Positions 6,548 through 16,312 of a stretch of DNA of 64,000 nt are shown here, one piece after another; within the stretch, counting starts at the first letter, position 1, and each line of letters opens with the position of its first letter. The notes under the pieces were generated by a model that worked only from the letters and a program-made list of their open reading frames with translations, searched no databases and was not told the DNA's origin. The position numbers and the translations under genes are program-made. Origin of the DNA: Amycolatopsis aidingensis (GTDB lineage Bacteria > Actinomycetota > Actinomycetes > Mycobacteriales > Pseudonocardiaceae); assembly GCF_018885265.1 (NCBI RefSeq), contig NZ_CP076538.1:992001-1056000 (forward strand), written 5' to 3'.

Positions 6548-9500
6548 GTGGCGGGCGGGGGTGTGTCGGGGGAGCGTGGTTCCATCGCAGGCGTGGAAGA
6601 GCGCAGGGTCAACGCCAGGGCGCGGGCGCGCCTGGTCCGTCCCGCCGCGCCGCCGCCGGGCGGGCGCGAGTGGGCGGACGAGGGTGCCCGCTGGCTGCTC
6701 GGCGAACCCCGCGGCTTCGTGCGGGTACTCGGCGGTCCCGGCACCGGTAAGACCACCCTGCTCGCGCATACCGTGGCCGGCCGCGCGCTGGCCGGGGTCG
6801 AGGTGGAGCGCCAGCTGGTGCTCACCGGGTCCCGCCGTGCCGCCGACGCCCTGCGCGCGGATATCACCCACCTGCTGACCACCCAGGACGAGCACGCCTC
6901 CCGCACCATCCGCGAACCGATGGTGCGCACCGTGCACTCCTACGCCTTCGCCGTGTTGCGGTTGCAGGCGAGCATGCAGGGCCTGGCGCCACCCCGGCTG
7001 CTGAACGGGCCGGAACAGGACGTGGTGATCCGCGAGCTGCTGGAGGGCGACCTCGAGCTGGGCGCGCCGGACTGGCCGGAGCGGCTGCGCCCGGCCCTGC
7101 TGGTGCCCGGGTTCGCGGAGGAGCTGCGGGACCTGTTGCTGCGCGCGGCCGAACGCGGGCTGGGGCCGGAGGATCTGATCAAGGTCGGCCGCCGCAAGGG
7201 CCGGGAGGAATGGATCTCCGCAGGGATGTTCTGGCGGCAGTACGAGGAGGTCACCCTGCTGCAGGGGGCGGGAGGTGGCGCGCTCGGCACCCCCGGCTCT
7301 CCCGCGCTGGACGCGGCCGAACTGGTCTCGGCCGCGTTGCTGGCCCTGGACTCCGACCCGGAACTGCTGGCAAGGGAACAGGCCCGGATCCGGCACCTGT
7401 TCGTGGACGACGCGCAACATCTCGACCCGCTGCAGTTGCGGCTGCTGCGCAGGCTGGGTGGCGCGGCCGAGGACTTCGTGCTGGCGGGCGACCCCGACCA
7501 GGCGGTCTTCTCCTTCCGGGGTGCCGACCCGCGACTGCTCGTCGAGGCCGATCCCAGCGGGGACCGGACGGTGACCCTCACCCGTAGCTACCGCATGTCG
7601 CATGCGGTGCGGGCGGCGGTCGCCAGGCTCGCCGGGACCATGCCGGGCGCGGCACGGCACCGGGAGAGCGAGGCACGGCCAGCGGCCGAGGCGGGTGCCA
7701 CCCGGATGCGGCTGCTGCCCACCCCGGCCGCGGAGGCGGGCTGGGTCGCAGATCAGCTACGCCGCGCGCACCTGATCGAGGAGGTCCCCTGGTCGGACAT
7801 GGCGGTGCTGGTGCGCTCGCCCGCCCGGTCGTTCGCCGTGCTGCAACGGGCCCTGCGCGCGGCTGGGGTGCCGATCGCCTCGGCCGCGGAGGAGCTTCCG
7901 CTGGCCAAGCAGCCGGTGGTGCGGCCGATGCTGGCCCTGCTGCGGGCAGCCGCCGATCCCGCGCTGCTGGACGCCGAGCTGGCAGAGGTGCTGCTGTCCT
8001 CCCCGCTCGGCGGGGCGGATCCGCTGGCGTTGCGCAGGCTGCGCCGGGGGCTGCGCAGGCTGGAGGTGGCAGCGGGCGGGCAGCGCTCCAGCGATGAGCT
8101 GCTGGTGGAGGCGTTGCGGGACAACGACATCCTGGCCGGGCTGGCCGATGGCGAGGCGGCGCCGGTGCGGCGGGTCGCGGGGCTGCTGGCCGGGGCGGCC
8201 GAGGGGATCCGGCGGGAGGCCGGGATCGAGCAGGTGCTCTGGGAGCTGTGGCAGGGCAGCGGGCTGGAGCGGCGGCTGCTGCGTCAGGTCGCCCGCGGCG
8301 GCACGCTCGGCTCGCAGGCCGACCGGGACCTCGACGCCGTGGTCGCACTGTTCCACGCCGCGGGCAACTACGTCGACCGGCTGCCGAGGGCCAGTGTCGC
8401 GGGCTTCGCCGACTACCTGAGTTCGCAACGGATCGCAGGGGACAGCCTCGCGCCGGTCGCCACCAGGGGTGAGGGCGTCTCGCTGCTGACCGCGCACGGG
8501 GCGGCCGGCCGGGAGTGGGCCGTGGTCGCGGTCGTGGGCGTACAGGAGGGCAGCTGGCCGGACCTGCGGCTGCGCGGCTCGTTGCTCGGGGTCGAGCGGC
8601 TGGTCGACCTGCTCGCCGGGGTGGACGAGGACACCGTCTCCGCCACTGCACCGCTGCTGGCCGAGGAACGCAGGCTGTTCTACCTCGCCGCGAGCAGGGC
8701 GCGCGACACGTTGCTGGTCAGTGCCGTGCAGGGCGAGGACGAGCAGCCCTCCCGGTTCCTGGACGAGATCACCGAGACCGGGGCCGACTCCTCGGCCATG
8801 GAACAGCGGGCAGGCAGGCCGCAACGGTCCCTGGTGCTGGCCCAGCTGGTCGGTGAGCTGCGCGCGGCGGTATGCGACGAGAACACCGAACCGCAGCGCC
8901 GCCGGCTGGCCGCCCGCCAGCTGGCGAAACTGGCCGACGCCGGGGTGCCGGGGGCGCACCCGGATGCCTGGTACGGCCTGCCCACTGTGTCCACACAGGA
9001 CCCGTTGTATCCGCCGGGCAAGCCGATCCGGGTTTCTCCTTCCACTGTGGACACTCTGGCAAGGTGCCCGCTGCGCTGGCTGCTGGAGCGGCACGGCGGC
9101 ACCGACCCGGTGCAGCTGGCGGCCGTCACCGGGACACTGGTGCACGCGCTGGCCCAGGCCGCGGCCAGCGGTGCCGACGACGAGCAGCTGCGTGCCGCGC
9201 TGGACGAGGCGTGGACCAAGGTGGACGCGGGTGCGCCCTGGTTCTCCCGGCGGGAGCGGCGCCGGGTGCAGAAGATGGTGGAGAACTTCCTCGCCTGGCT
9301 GAAGGGCAGCAGGGCCGAGCTGACCCAGCTGGCGGTGGAACAGGACATCCAGATCGAGATCCCCCCGGAGCACACCGAGAACACAGCGAACACCGAAAAC
9401 GCCGAGCGCACCGGGGACGGTGGGGACGCCGACGGCCCGGTCGAGCCCGCGATCGTGCTGCGCGGCAGGGTGGACCGGCTGGAGGCCGACCGGCAGGGCA

Positions 9501-9868
9501 GGCCGGTGATCGTGGATATCAAGACCAGCAAGACGGCGGTGTCCGCGGCTGACGCCGAGCAGCATCCGCAGCTGGCCAGCTACCAGCTGGCCGCGCTGCT
9601 CGGCGCGTTCGCCGACGCGCCGAAGCAGGCGGGCGGCGCCAAGCTGGTCTACGTCGCCAAGGCGCACCACAAGACCGGCGCCACCCAGCGGGAACAGCCC
9701 GCGCTGGACGAGGACGGCCGCCGCCGGTGGCTGGAGCTGGTGCGCAACGCCGCGGCCGCCACGGTTGGCCCAGAGTATGCGGCGAACGAGAACCCGGACT
9801 GCGCTCGCTGCCCCGGCCGCACCGCCTGCCCGCTGCGCCCGGAGGGAAGGCAGGTGACCGACTCATGA
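6548..9868 (+). CDS. adnA: AdnA-like subunit of the AdnAB helicase-nuclease
   Basis: About 1106 residues with a UvrD-like N-terminal motor and a RecB-type nuclease at the C-terminus. Walker A is GGPGTGKTTLL (about residue 63). Motif II is DDAQHLD, not the usual DExQ form, as I recall for the weak motor of AdnA. The nuclease shows VDRL...VIVDIKTSK (catalytic D and K) and QLASYQLA. A cysteine at LARCPLRW plus C-x2-C-x5-C near the end (NPDCARCPGRTACPL) has the layout of an AddB-type Fe-S clamp. AdnAB resects double-strand breaks for recombination. The start is unresolved between GTGs at 6548, 6563 and 6593. Overlaps adnB by 4 nt (ATGA). Confidence 0.87.
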   Translation: MAGGGVSGERGSIAGVEERRVNARARARLVRPAAPPPGGREWADEGARWLLGEPRGFVRVLGGPGTGKTTLLAHTVAGRALAGVEVERQLVLTGSRRAADALRADITHLLTTQDEHASRTIREPMVRTVHSYAFAVLRLQASMQGLAPPRLLNGPEQDVVIRELLEGDLELGAPDWPERLRPALLVPGFAEELRDLLLRAAERGLGPEDLIKVGRRKGREEWISAGMFWRQYEEVTLLQGAGGGALGTPGSPALDAAELVSAALLALDSDPELLAREQARIRHLFVDDAQHLDPLQLRLLRRLGGAAEDFVLAGDPDQAVFSFRGADPRLLVEADPSGDRTVTLTRSYRMSHAVRAAVARLAGTMPGAARHRESEARPAAEAGATRMRLLPTPAAEAGWVADQLRRAHLIEEVPWSDMAVLVRSPARSFAVLQRALRAAGVPIASAAEELPLAKQPVVRPMLALLRAAADPALLDAELAEVLLSSPLGGADPLALRRLRRGLRRLEVAAGGQRSSDELLVEALRDNDILAGLADGEAAPVRRVAGLLAGAAEGIRREAGIEQVLWELWQGSGLERRLLRQVARGGTLGSQADRDLDAVVALFHAAGNYVDRLPRASVAGFADYLSSQRIAGDSLAPVATRGEGVSLLTAHGAAGREWAVVAVVGVQEGSWPDLRLRGSLLGVERLVDLLAGVDEDTVSATAPLLAEERRLFYLAASRARDTLLVSAVQGEDEQPSRFLDEITETGADSSAMEQRAGRPQRSLVLAQLVGELRAAVCDENTEPQRRRLAARQLAKLADAGVPGAHPDAWYGLPTVSTQDPLYPPGKPIRVSPSTVDTLARCPLRWLLERHGGTDPVQLAAVTGTLVHALAQAAASGADDEQLRAALDEAWTKVDAGAPWFSRRERRRVQKMVENFLAWLKGSRAELTQLAVEQDIQIEIPPEHTENTANTENAERTGDGGDADGPVEPAIVLRGRVDRLEADRQGRPVIVDIKTSKTAVSAADAEQHPQLASYQLAALLGAFADAPKQAGGAKLVYVAKAHHKTGATQREQPALDEDGRRRWLELVRNAAAATVGPEYAANENPDCARCPGRTACPLRPEGRQVTDS

Positions 9869-12800
9869 GCCGGTCGACGGCGACGGCGCTGGTTTCACCG
9901 GCCGAGGTGGCGCACGCGCTCGGCCTGCACCCGCCGACCGAGGAACAGGCCGCGGTGATCGCCGCCCCGCCCGAACCCGCGCTGGTGGTCGCCGGGGCCG
10001 GGGCGGGCAAGACCGAGACCATGGCGGCCAGGGTGGTCTGGCTGGTGGCCAACGGCCTGGTGCGACCGGAACGCGTGCTCGGCCTCACCTTCACCCGCAA
10101 GGCCGCGCGGCAGCTCGGCGAGCGGGTGCGGGCCAGGCTGCGCAGGCTCGCCGGGTCCGGCCTGCTGGACCGGATCGACCCCGGCGGAGAGCGCAAGGCC
10201 GCCCTGGCCGCAGGCGAGCCGACGGTGCTGACCTACCACGCCTACGCCGGGCGGCTGCTCGGTGAGCACGGGCTGCGCCTTCCGGTGCGGCCGGGGACCA
10301 GGATGCTGTCCGAAACAGCTTCCTGGCAGTTCGCCCACCGGGTGGTGTCCACATGGGACGGTGAGCTGGAGACCGAAAGGGTGCCGGCCTCGGTCACCGG
10401 GCAGGTGCTCGCACTGGCCGGTGAGCTCGGTGAGCACCTGTTGGACGAGCAGCGCCTGCGCGAGTACACGGCCTGGCTGTGCGGGCTGATCGAGCACGCG
10501 CCCCGCGCCAAGGGGCAGCGGGTGGCCATGCCGGTCGCGCTGAGCGAAGTCCTTGCCGCGCAACGATTCCGCCTGGAACTGCTGCCGCTGGTGGAAGGAT
10601 ACCGGCAGCGCAAGCGGGCCGAGGGGGCGCTGGACTTCGCCGACCAGATGTCGCTGGCCGCCCGGCTGGCGCACGGGCATCCCGAGGTGGTCGAGGGCGA
10701 GCGGGAACGGTACGGCGCGGTGCTGCTGGACGAGTACCAGGACACCGGGCACGCCCAGCGGGTGCTGCTGCGCTCGCTGTTCGGCGGTGCCGAGCGCCCG
10801 CTGCCGGTGACCGCCGTGGGGGACCCGGCGCAGGCGATCTACGGCTGGCGCGGCGCGAGCGCGGCGAACCTGCCCCGGTTCACCACCGACTTCCCGCGCC
10901 ACGACGGGGAGAAACCGGTACCTGCCCGCGAGTACGGCCTGCTCACCAGCTTCCGCAACCCACAGGAGGTGCTGGCGCTGGCCAACGCGATGGCCGAGCC
11001 ACTACGGGCCGGCGGGCTCGGCGTGCAGCGGCTGCGGGCGCGCGAGGACGCCGGCCCCGCCGATATCCGCTGCGCGCTGCTGCCGGATGTGCGCGCCGAG
11101 CGGGAATGGCTCGCCGACGCACTGGCCGCGGTCTGGTTCGGCGAACGGGAGGAGACCGGCACCCCGCCCACCGCGGCGGTGCTGGTGCGCAGGCGGGCCG
11201 ATATGGCGCCGGTCGCGGCCGAACTGCGCGCCCGCGGGCTGCCGGTCGAGGTGGTCGGGCTGGGTGGCCTGCTGGACGAGCCCGAGGTCGCCGACCTGGT
11301 CGCCACCCTGCGAGTGATCGCCGACCCGCTGGCGGGCAGTGCCGCGGCCCGGTTGCTCACCGGTGCCCGCTGGCGCCTCGGCGCCGCGGACCTCGCCGCG
11401 CTCTGGCGGCGGGCGAACGAACTGGCCGCACCGCCGGGGGTCGAGGTGCCTGCCGAGTCGCCGATGGCCATCGCGGACGATCCCTCCTTCCTCGCCGAAC
11501 GGGCCGAGCAGACCGGCCTGGTGGACGCGCTGGACGACCCCGGCGACCCCGAGCGGTACTCCGCCGAAGGCTTCCGGCGCATTCGCAGGCTGGGCGCGGA
11601 GCTTTCCGCCCTGCGCAGGCGGCTGGACCAGTCCCTGCCCGAACTGGTCGCCGACATCGAGCGCACGATGCTGCTGGACGTGGAGGCGCTGGCCCGGCCG
11701 GGAGGTGCGGGCCGGGCGCATCTGGACGCCTTCGCCGATGTGGTCACCGACTACGCGGAGAACGCGCCCACCGCCACCCTGCTGTCCTTTTTGGACTATC
11801 TAGAGACCGCGGAACACGCCGAGGACGGTTTCGAGCCCGGCGAGGTGGAGGTGGTCCCGGACCGGGTGCAGGTGCTCACCGTGCATTCGGCCAAGGGACT
11901 GGAATGGCGGGTGGTCGCGGTCCCGCACCTGGTGCAGGACACCTTCCCCGGCAAGCGGCGGTCCTCATCCTGGCTGCGCACGGTGGCCTCGCTGCCCGCG
12001 GCGCTGCGCGGGGACGCCGTTGACCTGCCGCGGCTGGGCCTGAGCGGTGGGGAGGACCGCAAGGAGGTGCTGGAAACCCTGCGCGCGCACGAGGAGAGCT
12101 TCGCCGAGCGGCAGGCCGAGGAGGAGCGACGGCTGTGCTACGTCGCGCTGACCCGCTCCGAGCGCTGTCTGCTGGCCTCAGGGCACTGGTGGAACGAGAC
12201 CAGCCTGCGCCCCAAGGGGCCGTCGGACTTCCTGACCGAGCTGTACGAGGTGATCAGCGAAGCGGCGCGGACGAACCCGGTGGGCACCGTGGAGTGGTGG
12301 ACCCCGCAGCCGGGCCCGGAAGAGGAGAACCCGCTGGTCGCCAACACCCGCTCGGCGGTGTGGCCCGCCGACCCGCTGGGTCAGCGGCGCTCCGCGGTGC
12401 TGGCAGGCGTGGACCTGGTCAAGGAGGCCATGACGGAGCTGAACGAGCTGCCGCTGGAGCTCCCGGTGCGGCCGGAAGAGGAGGAGGATCCGGACGGCTG
12501 GATCACCGACACCGAGGTACTGCTTGCCGAGCGGGCGGGCGCCACCGGCAACGGGGACCGGGTCGCGCTGCCCGGCAACCTCTCGGTGAGCCAGCTGGTC
12601 GAGCTCGCCGGTGACCCCGAGGGACTGGCCAGGAGGCTGCGCAGGCCGCTTCCGCTGCCGCCGAACACCTTCGCCCGCCGGGGCACCGCCTTCCACGGCT
12701 GGCTGGAGCGGCGCTTCGGCGGGGAGCGGTTGCTGGAGATCGACGACCTGCCGGGCGCCGCGGACACCGAGCCCGCCGCCGACGAGGAGCTGGTGGCGTT

Positions 12801-13164
12801 GCAGCAGGCCTTCGAGGCCAGCGAGTGGGCCCACCGCACTCCGCACGAGGTGGAGGTGCCGTTCAGCACCGATGTGGACGGGGTGACCGTGCGCGGCCGG
12901 ATGGACGCGGTGTTCGCCGATCCGGACGGTGGCTGGACCGTGGTGGACTGGAAGACCGGCGCGCTGCCGGACGAGGACAAACTGCCCGCGCTGTCGGTGC
13001 AGCTGGCCGCCTACCGGCTGGCCTGGGCAGGCCTGGCCGGAGTGCCGCTGGAGCGGGTGCGCGCCGCCTTCCACTATGTGCGCTCCGACCGCACGGTGCG
13101 CCCGGTGGACCTGCTGGACGCCGAAGGGCTGCGCGCGTTGCTGCGCACGGTCCCACAGGGATGA
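9865..13164 (+). CDS. adnB: AdnB-like subunit of the AdnAB helicase-nuclease
   Basis: A 1099-residue UvrD/RecB-family protein, close to the roughly 1095 residues I recall for mycobacterial AdnB. Walker A is VVAGAGAGKTETM (about 42-54), motif Ia GLTFTRKAA, motif II LLDEYQDT (about 287), motif III GDPAQAIYGWRGA, motif V LTVHSAKGLEWRVV and motif VI CYVALTRSER: a complete motor. The C-terminal nuclease has RGRMDAVF, VVDWKTG (about 1026) and QLAAYRLAW. The Asp, Lys and Gln/Tyr positions are intact, so both subunits appear able to cut DNA. ATG at 9865 overlaps the adnA stop, giving translational coupling in 1:1 ratio. Confidence 0.92.
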   Translation: MSRSTATALVSPAEVAHALGLHPPTEEQAAVIAAPPEPALVVAGAGAGKTETMAARVVWLVANGLVRPERVLGLTFTRKAARQLGERVRARLRRLAGSGLLDRIDPGGERKAALAAGEPTVLTYHAYAGRLLGEHGLRLPVRPGTRMLSETASWQFAHRVVSTWDGELETERVPASVTGQVLALAGELGEHLLDEQRLREYTAWLCGLIEHAPRAKGQRVAMPVALSEVLAAQRFRLELLPLVEGYRQRKRAEGALDFADQMSLAARLAHGHPEVVEGERERYGAVLLDEYQDTGHAQRVLLRSLFGGAERPLPVTAVGDPAQAIYGWRGASAANLPRFTTDFPRHDGEKPVPAREYGLLTSFRNPQEVLALANAMAEPLRAGGLGVQRLRAREDAGPADIRCALLPDVRAEREWLADALAAVWFGEREETGTPPTAAVLVRRRADMAPVAAELRARGLPVEVVGLGGLLDEPEVADLVATLRVIADPLAGSAAARLLTGARWRLGAADLAALWRRANELAAPPGVEVPAESPMAIADDPSFLAERAEQTGLVDALDDPGDPERYSAEGFRRIRRLGAELSALRRRLDQSLPELVADIERTMLLDVEALARPGGAGRAHLDAFADVVTDYAENAPTATLLSFLDYLETAEHAEDGFEPGEVEVVPDRVQVLTVHSAKGLEWRVVAVPHLVQDTFPGKRRSSSWLRTVASLPAALRGDAVDLPRLGLSGGEDRKEVLETLRAHEESFAERQAEEERRLCYVALTRSERCLLASGHWWNETSLRPKGPSDFLTELYEVISEAARTNPVGTVEWWTPQPGPEEENPLVANTRSAVWPADPLGQRRSAVLAGVDLVKEAMTELNELPLELPVRPEEEEDPDGWITDTEVLLAERAGATGNGDRVALPGNLSVSQLVELAGDPEGLARRLRRPLPLPPNTFARRGTAFHGWLERRFGGERLLEIDDLPGAADTEPAADEELVALQQAFEASEWAHRTPHEVEVPFSTDVDGVTVRGRMDAVFADPDGGWTVVDWKTGALPDEDKLPALSVQLAAYRLAWAGLAGVPLERVRAAFHYVRSDRTVRPVDLLDAEGLRALLRTVPQG

Positions 13165-13231
13165 CCATGCCCCCGCCCGCTACGATCCCGCCTGTGACCG
13201 ATGTCGACCGGCGGCGTGCCCGGAGCAGCCC

Positions 13232-14317
13232 GTGATCAGGGCACTCACCTACCTGATCCGCGGCGACCAGGAGGCCGTGCAGCAGGACAGGGCGTCGGCG
13301 GACGTCGTGACCATGCCGCGCAGCCTCGTCAGCCCGATCCGGGCGATCCTGCGCAGGCTCGCCTTCGCGTTGCTCGTCGTGGTGGTCGCGGCGATGGCGA
13401 TCTTTCTCGACCGGGACGGTTACGCGGACACCCAGGGCGACGGACTGTCCCTGCTCGACTGCTTCTACTACGCCACCGTTTCGCTTTCCACCACCGGCTA
13501 CGGGGACATCGCCCCGATCAGCCCCTCCGCGCGGCTGTTAACCACGGTGGTGATCACCCCGCTGCGGGTGCTGTTCCTGATCGTCCTGGTCGGCACCACA
13601 CTGGAGGTGCTCACCGACCGCTCCCGGCAGGCGTTCCGGGTCCAGAAGTGGAGGTCAAAGGTGCGTGACCACGTGGTCGTCATCGGCTTCGGCACGAAGG
13701 GCCGCGCGGCCGTGAAGACGTTGATGGGCGACGAGGACGTCGAGCCGAACCGCATCGTCGTGGTCGACACCGATCAGGACGCACTGGACGCGGCGAGCGC
13801 GCGTGGACTCGTCACCGTGCACGGCTCGGCCACCAGGGGCGATGTGCTGCGGGTCGCCGGGGTGCAGCGGGCGCGCGCGATCGTGGTGGCACCCAACCGG
13901 GACGACTCGGCGGTGCTGGTCACCCTCACCGCAAGGGAGCTGGCGCCCAAGGCGCATATCGTGGCCTCGGTGCGGGAGGCGGAGAACGTCCACCTGCTCA
14001 AGCAGTCCGGCGCGAACCAGGTGGTGATCTCCAGCGAGACGGCGGGCAGGCTGCTCGGTATCGCCACCTCCACCCCGCGCGTGGTGGACATGGTGGAGGA
14101 CCTGCTCACTCCGGAGACCGGCCTGGCCATTGCCGAGCGACCGGTCGAGCCCTCCGAACACGGAGGGTCACCGCGGCACCTCCCGGACACGGTGCTCGGC
14201 CTGGTCCGGGACGGCACCCTCTACCGGGTGGACTCGCCCCAGGCCGATGCCATCGAGCCGGGTGACCGGCTGCTCTACGTGCGCAAGGTCACTCCGGTCG
14301 AGGATTCCGGCGCCTGA
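13232..14317 (+). CDS. potassium channel with TrkA-N NAD-binding domain
   Basis: The 361-residue protein has a two-helix channel unit: AFALLVVVVAAMAIF, the pore loop with selectivity filter TTGYGD (about residues 87-92) and LFLIVLVGTTLEVL. It is followed by a RCK/TrkA-N Rossmann domain (DHVVVIGFGTKGRAAVKTL, then IVVVDTDQDALDAASARG) and a TrkA-C-like end (DTVLGLVRDGTLYRVDSP). GTG at 13232 has a GGAG six bases upstream. It follows adnB by 67 bp; I recall the same neighbour order (adnA, adnB, channel, nudC) in mycobacteria, which supports the assignment. It probably passes K+ under redox or nucleotide control. Confidence 0.9.
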   Translation: MIRALTYLIRGDQEAVQQDRASADVVTMPRSLVSPIRAILRRLAFALLVVVVAAMAIFLDRDGYADTQGDGLSLLDCFYYATVSLSTTGYGDIAPISPSARLLTTVVITPLRVLFLIVLVGTTLEVLTDRSRQAFRVQKWRSKVRDHVVVIGFGTKGRAAVKTLMGDEDVEPNRIVVVDTDQDALDAASARGLVTVHGSATRGDVLRVAGVQRARAIVVAPNRDDSAVLVTLTARELAPKAHIVASVREAENVHLLKQSGANQVVISSETAGRLLGIATSTPRVVDMVEDLLTPETGLAIAERPVEPSEHGGSPRHLPDTVLGLVRDGTLYRVDSPQADAIEPGDRLLYVRKVTPVEDSGA

Positions 14318-14362
14318 GGCCGCCACCTGGGCAGCACCCCGGTCATCTGGAACGATTGCCGT

Positions 14363-14833
14363 GTGCGGCGGAGATCGGATCAGCGTGGGCGGCACCTGCC
14401 GCTCGGATGGAACGTGCTGGCTGTCGCCGCCTTCGCCGGGGTGCTCGTGGTGTTCAGCGCCTGGTGGTTCGGCCCCGACCTGTTCGGCAGGCAGGAGCAG
14501 GAGAACGAGCGGGTCGTACCGGCCACGGTGACCATGGGGGCCTCCTGCTCGGAGCCGGACGCGGAGGAGACCGTGCGGTTCGAGCTGGACGGCGAGACCC
14601 GCAACGGCACGCTCGGCGCCTGCGGGCACGACCGGGAGGACCAGGTCGAGATCGCCGTGCCTGCCGGCGCGGGCTCCGGCCTGATCGACGTGCGGATCGC
14701 CGCGACCGCGCGGGGCAACAGTGACCTGCGGCGGCCGGTCGGCCTCGGCCTGCTCGCGCTGAGCTGCGCGGGCGGCGGGATGTACGCGTTCCTGGTGGTC
14801 CGCGGCCCCCGCCAGCGCGCCGTCCTGATCTAG
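14363..14833 (+). CDS. hypothetical membrane protein, 156 residues
   Basis: A basic N-terminus (MRRRSDQRGR) precedes a membrane helix (LAVAAFAGVLVVFSAWWF), then an extracytoplasmic-looking segment of about 75 residues with two cysteines (ASCSEPD and GACGHD) and a second helix (LGLLALSCAGGGMYAFLVV) near the end. The family is not recognised. It lies 45 bp after the potassium-channel gene on the same strand and may be cotranscribed. GTG at 14363 was chosen; 14361 is a second GTG out of frame. Confidence 0.7.
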   Translation: MRRRSDQRGRHLPLGWNVLAVAAFAGVLVVFSAWWFGPDLFGRQEQENERVVPATVTMGASCSEPDAEETVRFELDGETRNGTLGACGHDREDQVEIAVPAGAGSGLIDVRIAATARGNSDLRRPVGLGLLALSCAGGGMYAFLVVRGPRQRAVLI

Positions 14834-14846
14834 CCCGAAACGCAGG

Positions 14847-16031
14847 TCAGGAGACCTCGGAGCTGGGGGCGGCGAAGGTGTTGCAGTCCACGATCCGGTT
14901 GTCCTTCGCACCGGCCCGCCACCAGGCGGCGTAGTGCGCGTTGCTGCCGTGGTCGCGGGTGCCGGAGGTGTCGTCTCCCCTGGTCTCCTGGTCCACCCAG
15001 GCCTTGTTGTACATCTCCCTGCTGATGGTGCCGCCGCGATCCACATGCGCGCCGAGGAACATCCCGGAGAAGCACTGCGCCTGCAACTCCTTGCGCCGGG
15101 CCATCTCCAGGCCCGCCGGGCTGTTCTGTCCCGCCTCGTAGATCTGCTCCCAGGCGGCGTCCATCAGCCCGGCCACTTCCTGCACGTGATGCCCGTACTC
15201 GTGGGCGAACAGTGCGAGGTAGACGCCGGGGCTGTTGCCGTACTGCTCGGTCTGTAGCCCGTCGAAGGGGACGTACAGGTTGTTCTCGCAGTAGTACGCG
15301 GCGGTCGCGATGCCCACCTGGATGTTGCCGCATTCGGTCTGGAAGCTGGCGCCGGTCGGAAAGTGCAGGTCCGGCGAGGTGAACGGCAGGTCGTAGGCCT
15401 CGAGGAACGGCCCCCAGGCCGCGTCGAGGCAGCGTCCCGCCGCGGTGAAGAACGCCTTCGCCGCGGCCCGGTTGCTCTGCCAGGCAGGCAGGTTGCAGGC
15501 ACGGTTGCGCAGGCCCGCGTCCGGGTCCTGGAGGATCGGGTGGTCGGCCAGCTTCAGGATCTTCTGCGGCCCGCTGCGGGTCGGTGGGCCCGAGGACGGC
15601 GGCTGTACGGTCGTGCTGCGTTCCGTGGTGGTGCCGGTGGTGCTGCTCGATGGCGGGGTGATGGTGGGTGGCGGGCCGACGGTCGCGGTGGGTATCCCGC
15701 CGTACCCGGCGTCGGCGACCCGGTCGCCGTTCCCGTCGAGCAACGAGATGGCCACCACCAGGCCGGTCACCAGCAGGCCAACCACCCCGACGCAGGCGGC
15801 GATCACCGGCCCCTTCCCGCGCCGGGGCGGTTGGTGCTGGGGGTACTGGTATCCGAATCCGGCCTGCTGAGCCTGCTGCTGCCAGCCGGGCGGCGGCTGC
15901 GCGGCCGGCGGTGGGAGCGGGCCGGAGGGCGGCCCGTGCCGTGCCGGAGGGACCTGCCCTCCCGTGGGCCCTCGGCCCCGCGGGTCCGGCGAGCCGTGGG
16001 GTGGCCACGGCCCCTGCGGCGGTTGCGTCAT
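14847..16031 (-). CDS. membrane-anchored neutral zinc metallopeptidase (YpfJ/Zn_peptidase family)
   Basis: A 394-residue protein with a cytoplasmic Pro/Gln/Gly-rich N-terminus (about residues 1-80), a single membrane helix (PVIAACVGVVGLLVTGLVVA) and a Thr/Ser/Pro-rich linker. The extracellular domain contains the zinc-binding motif LFAHEYGHHVQEV (HExxH, about residue 275), preceded by YYCENNLYVPFD and followed by SGMFLGAHVDRGGT...DHGSNAHYAAWW, typical of the family. Four cysteines could form disulfides. GGAAGGA lies 2-7 bases before the ATG. Substrate unknown. Its 281-bp upstream gap is a divergent promoter region shared with the operon starting at 16313. Confidence 0.88.
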   Translation of the reverse strand: MTQPPQGPWPPHGSPDPRGRGPTGGQVPPARHGPPSGPLPPPAAQPPPGWQQQAQQAGFGYQYPQHQPPRRGKGPVIAACVGVVGLLVTGLVVAISLLDGNGDRVADAGYGGIPTATVGPPPTITPPSSSTTGTTTERSTTVQPPSSGPPTRSGPQKILKLADHPILQDPDAGLRNRACNLPAWQSNRAAAKAFFTAAGRCLDAAWGPFLEAYDLPFTSPDLHFPTGASFQTECGNIQVGIATAAYYCENNLYVPFDGLQTEQYGNSPGVYLALFAHEYGHHVQEVAGLMDAAWEQIYEAGQNSPAGLEMARRKELQAQCFSGMFLGAHVDRGGTISREMYNKAWVDQETRGDDTSGTRDHGSNAHYAAWWRAGAKDNRIVDCNTFAAPSSEVS

Positions 16032-16312
16032 GTCCTTCCGTTCCCACGTCGCCTGCCGGCCGTGCTCGCCCGAATGGTCCACGGCCCGGCCTCCTGCGCA
16101 GCATAACGAGCCTGCCGCCGCCCGTGGTCCACTCGGCGAGATTCCGTACAGGTCACGGCTTGGCGCGCGCGGGGTGTTTCGCACTGGCCGATCCGGGGTA
16201 GCTCTGCCACGCTTAGCTCCGCTATTTCGGAGAGCCTGTTCCGGACTGGACTTTCGCTGCCCGAGGCGAGTTGAGGAACGGGTACAGAGACCACATAGGG
16301 GCGAGATTCTCG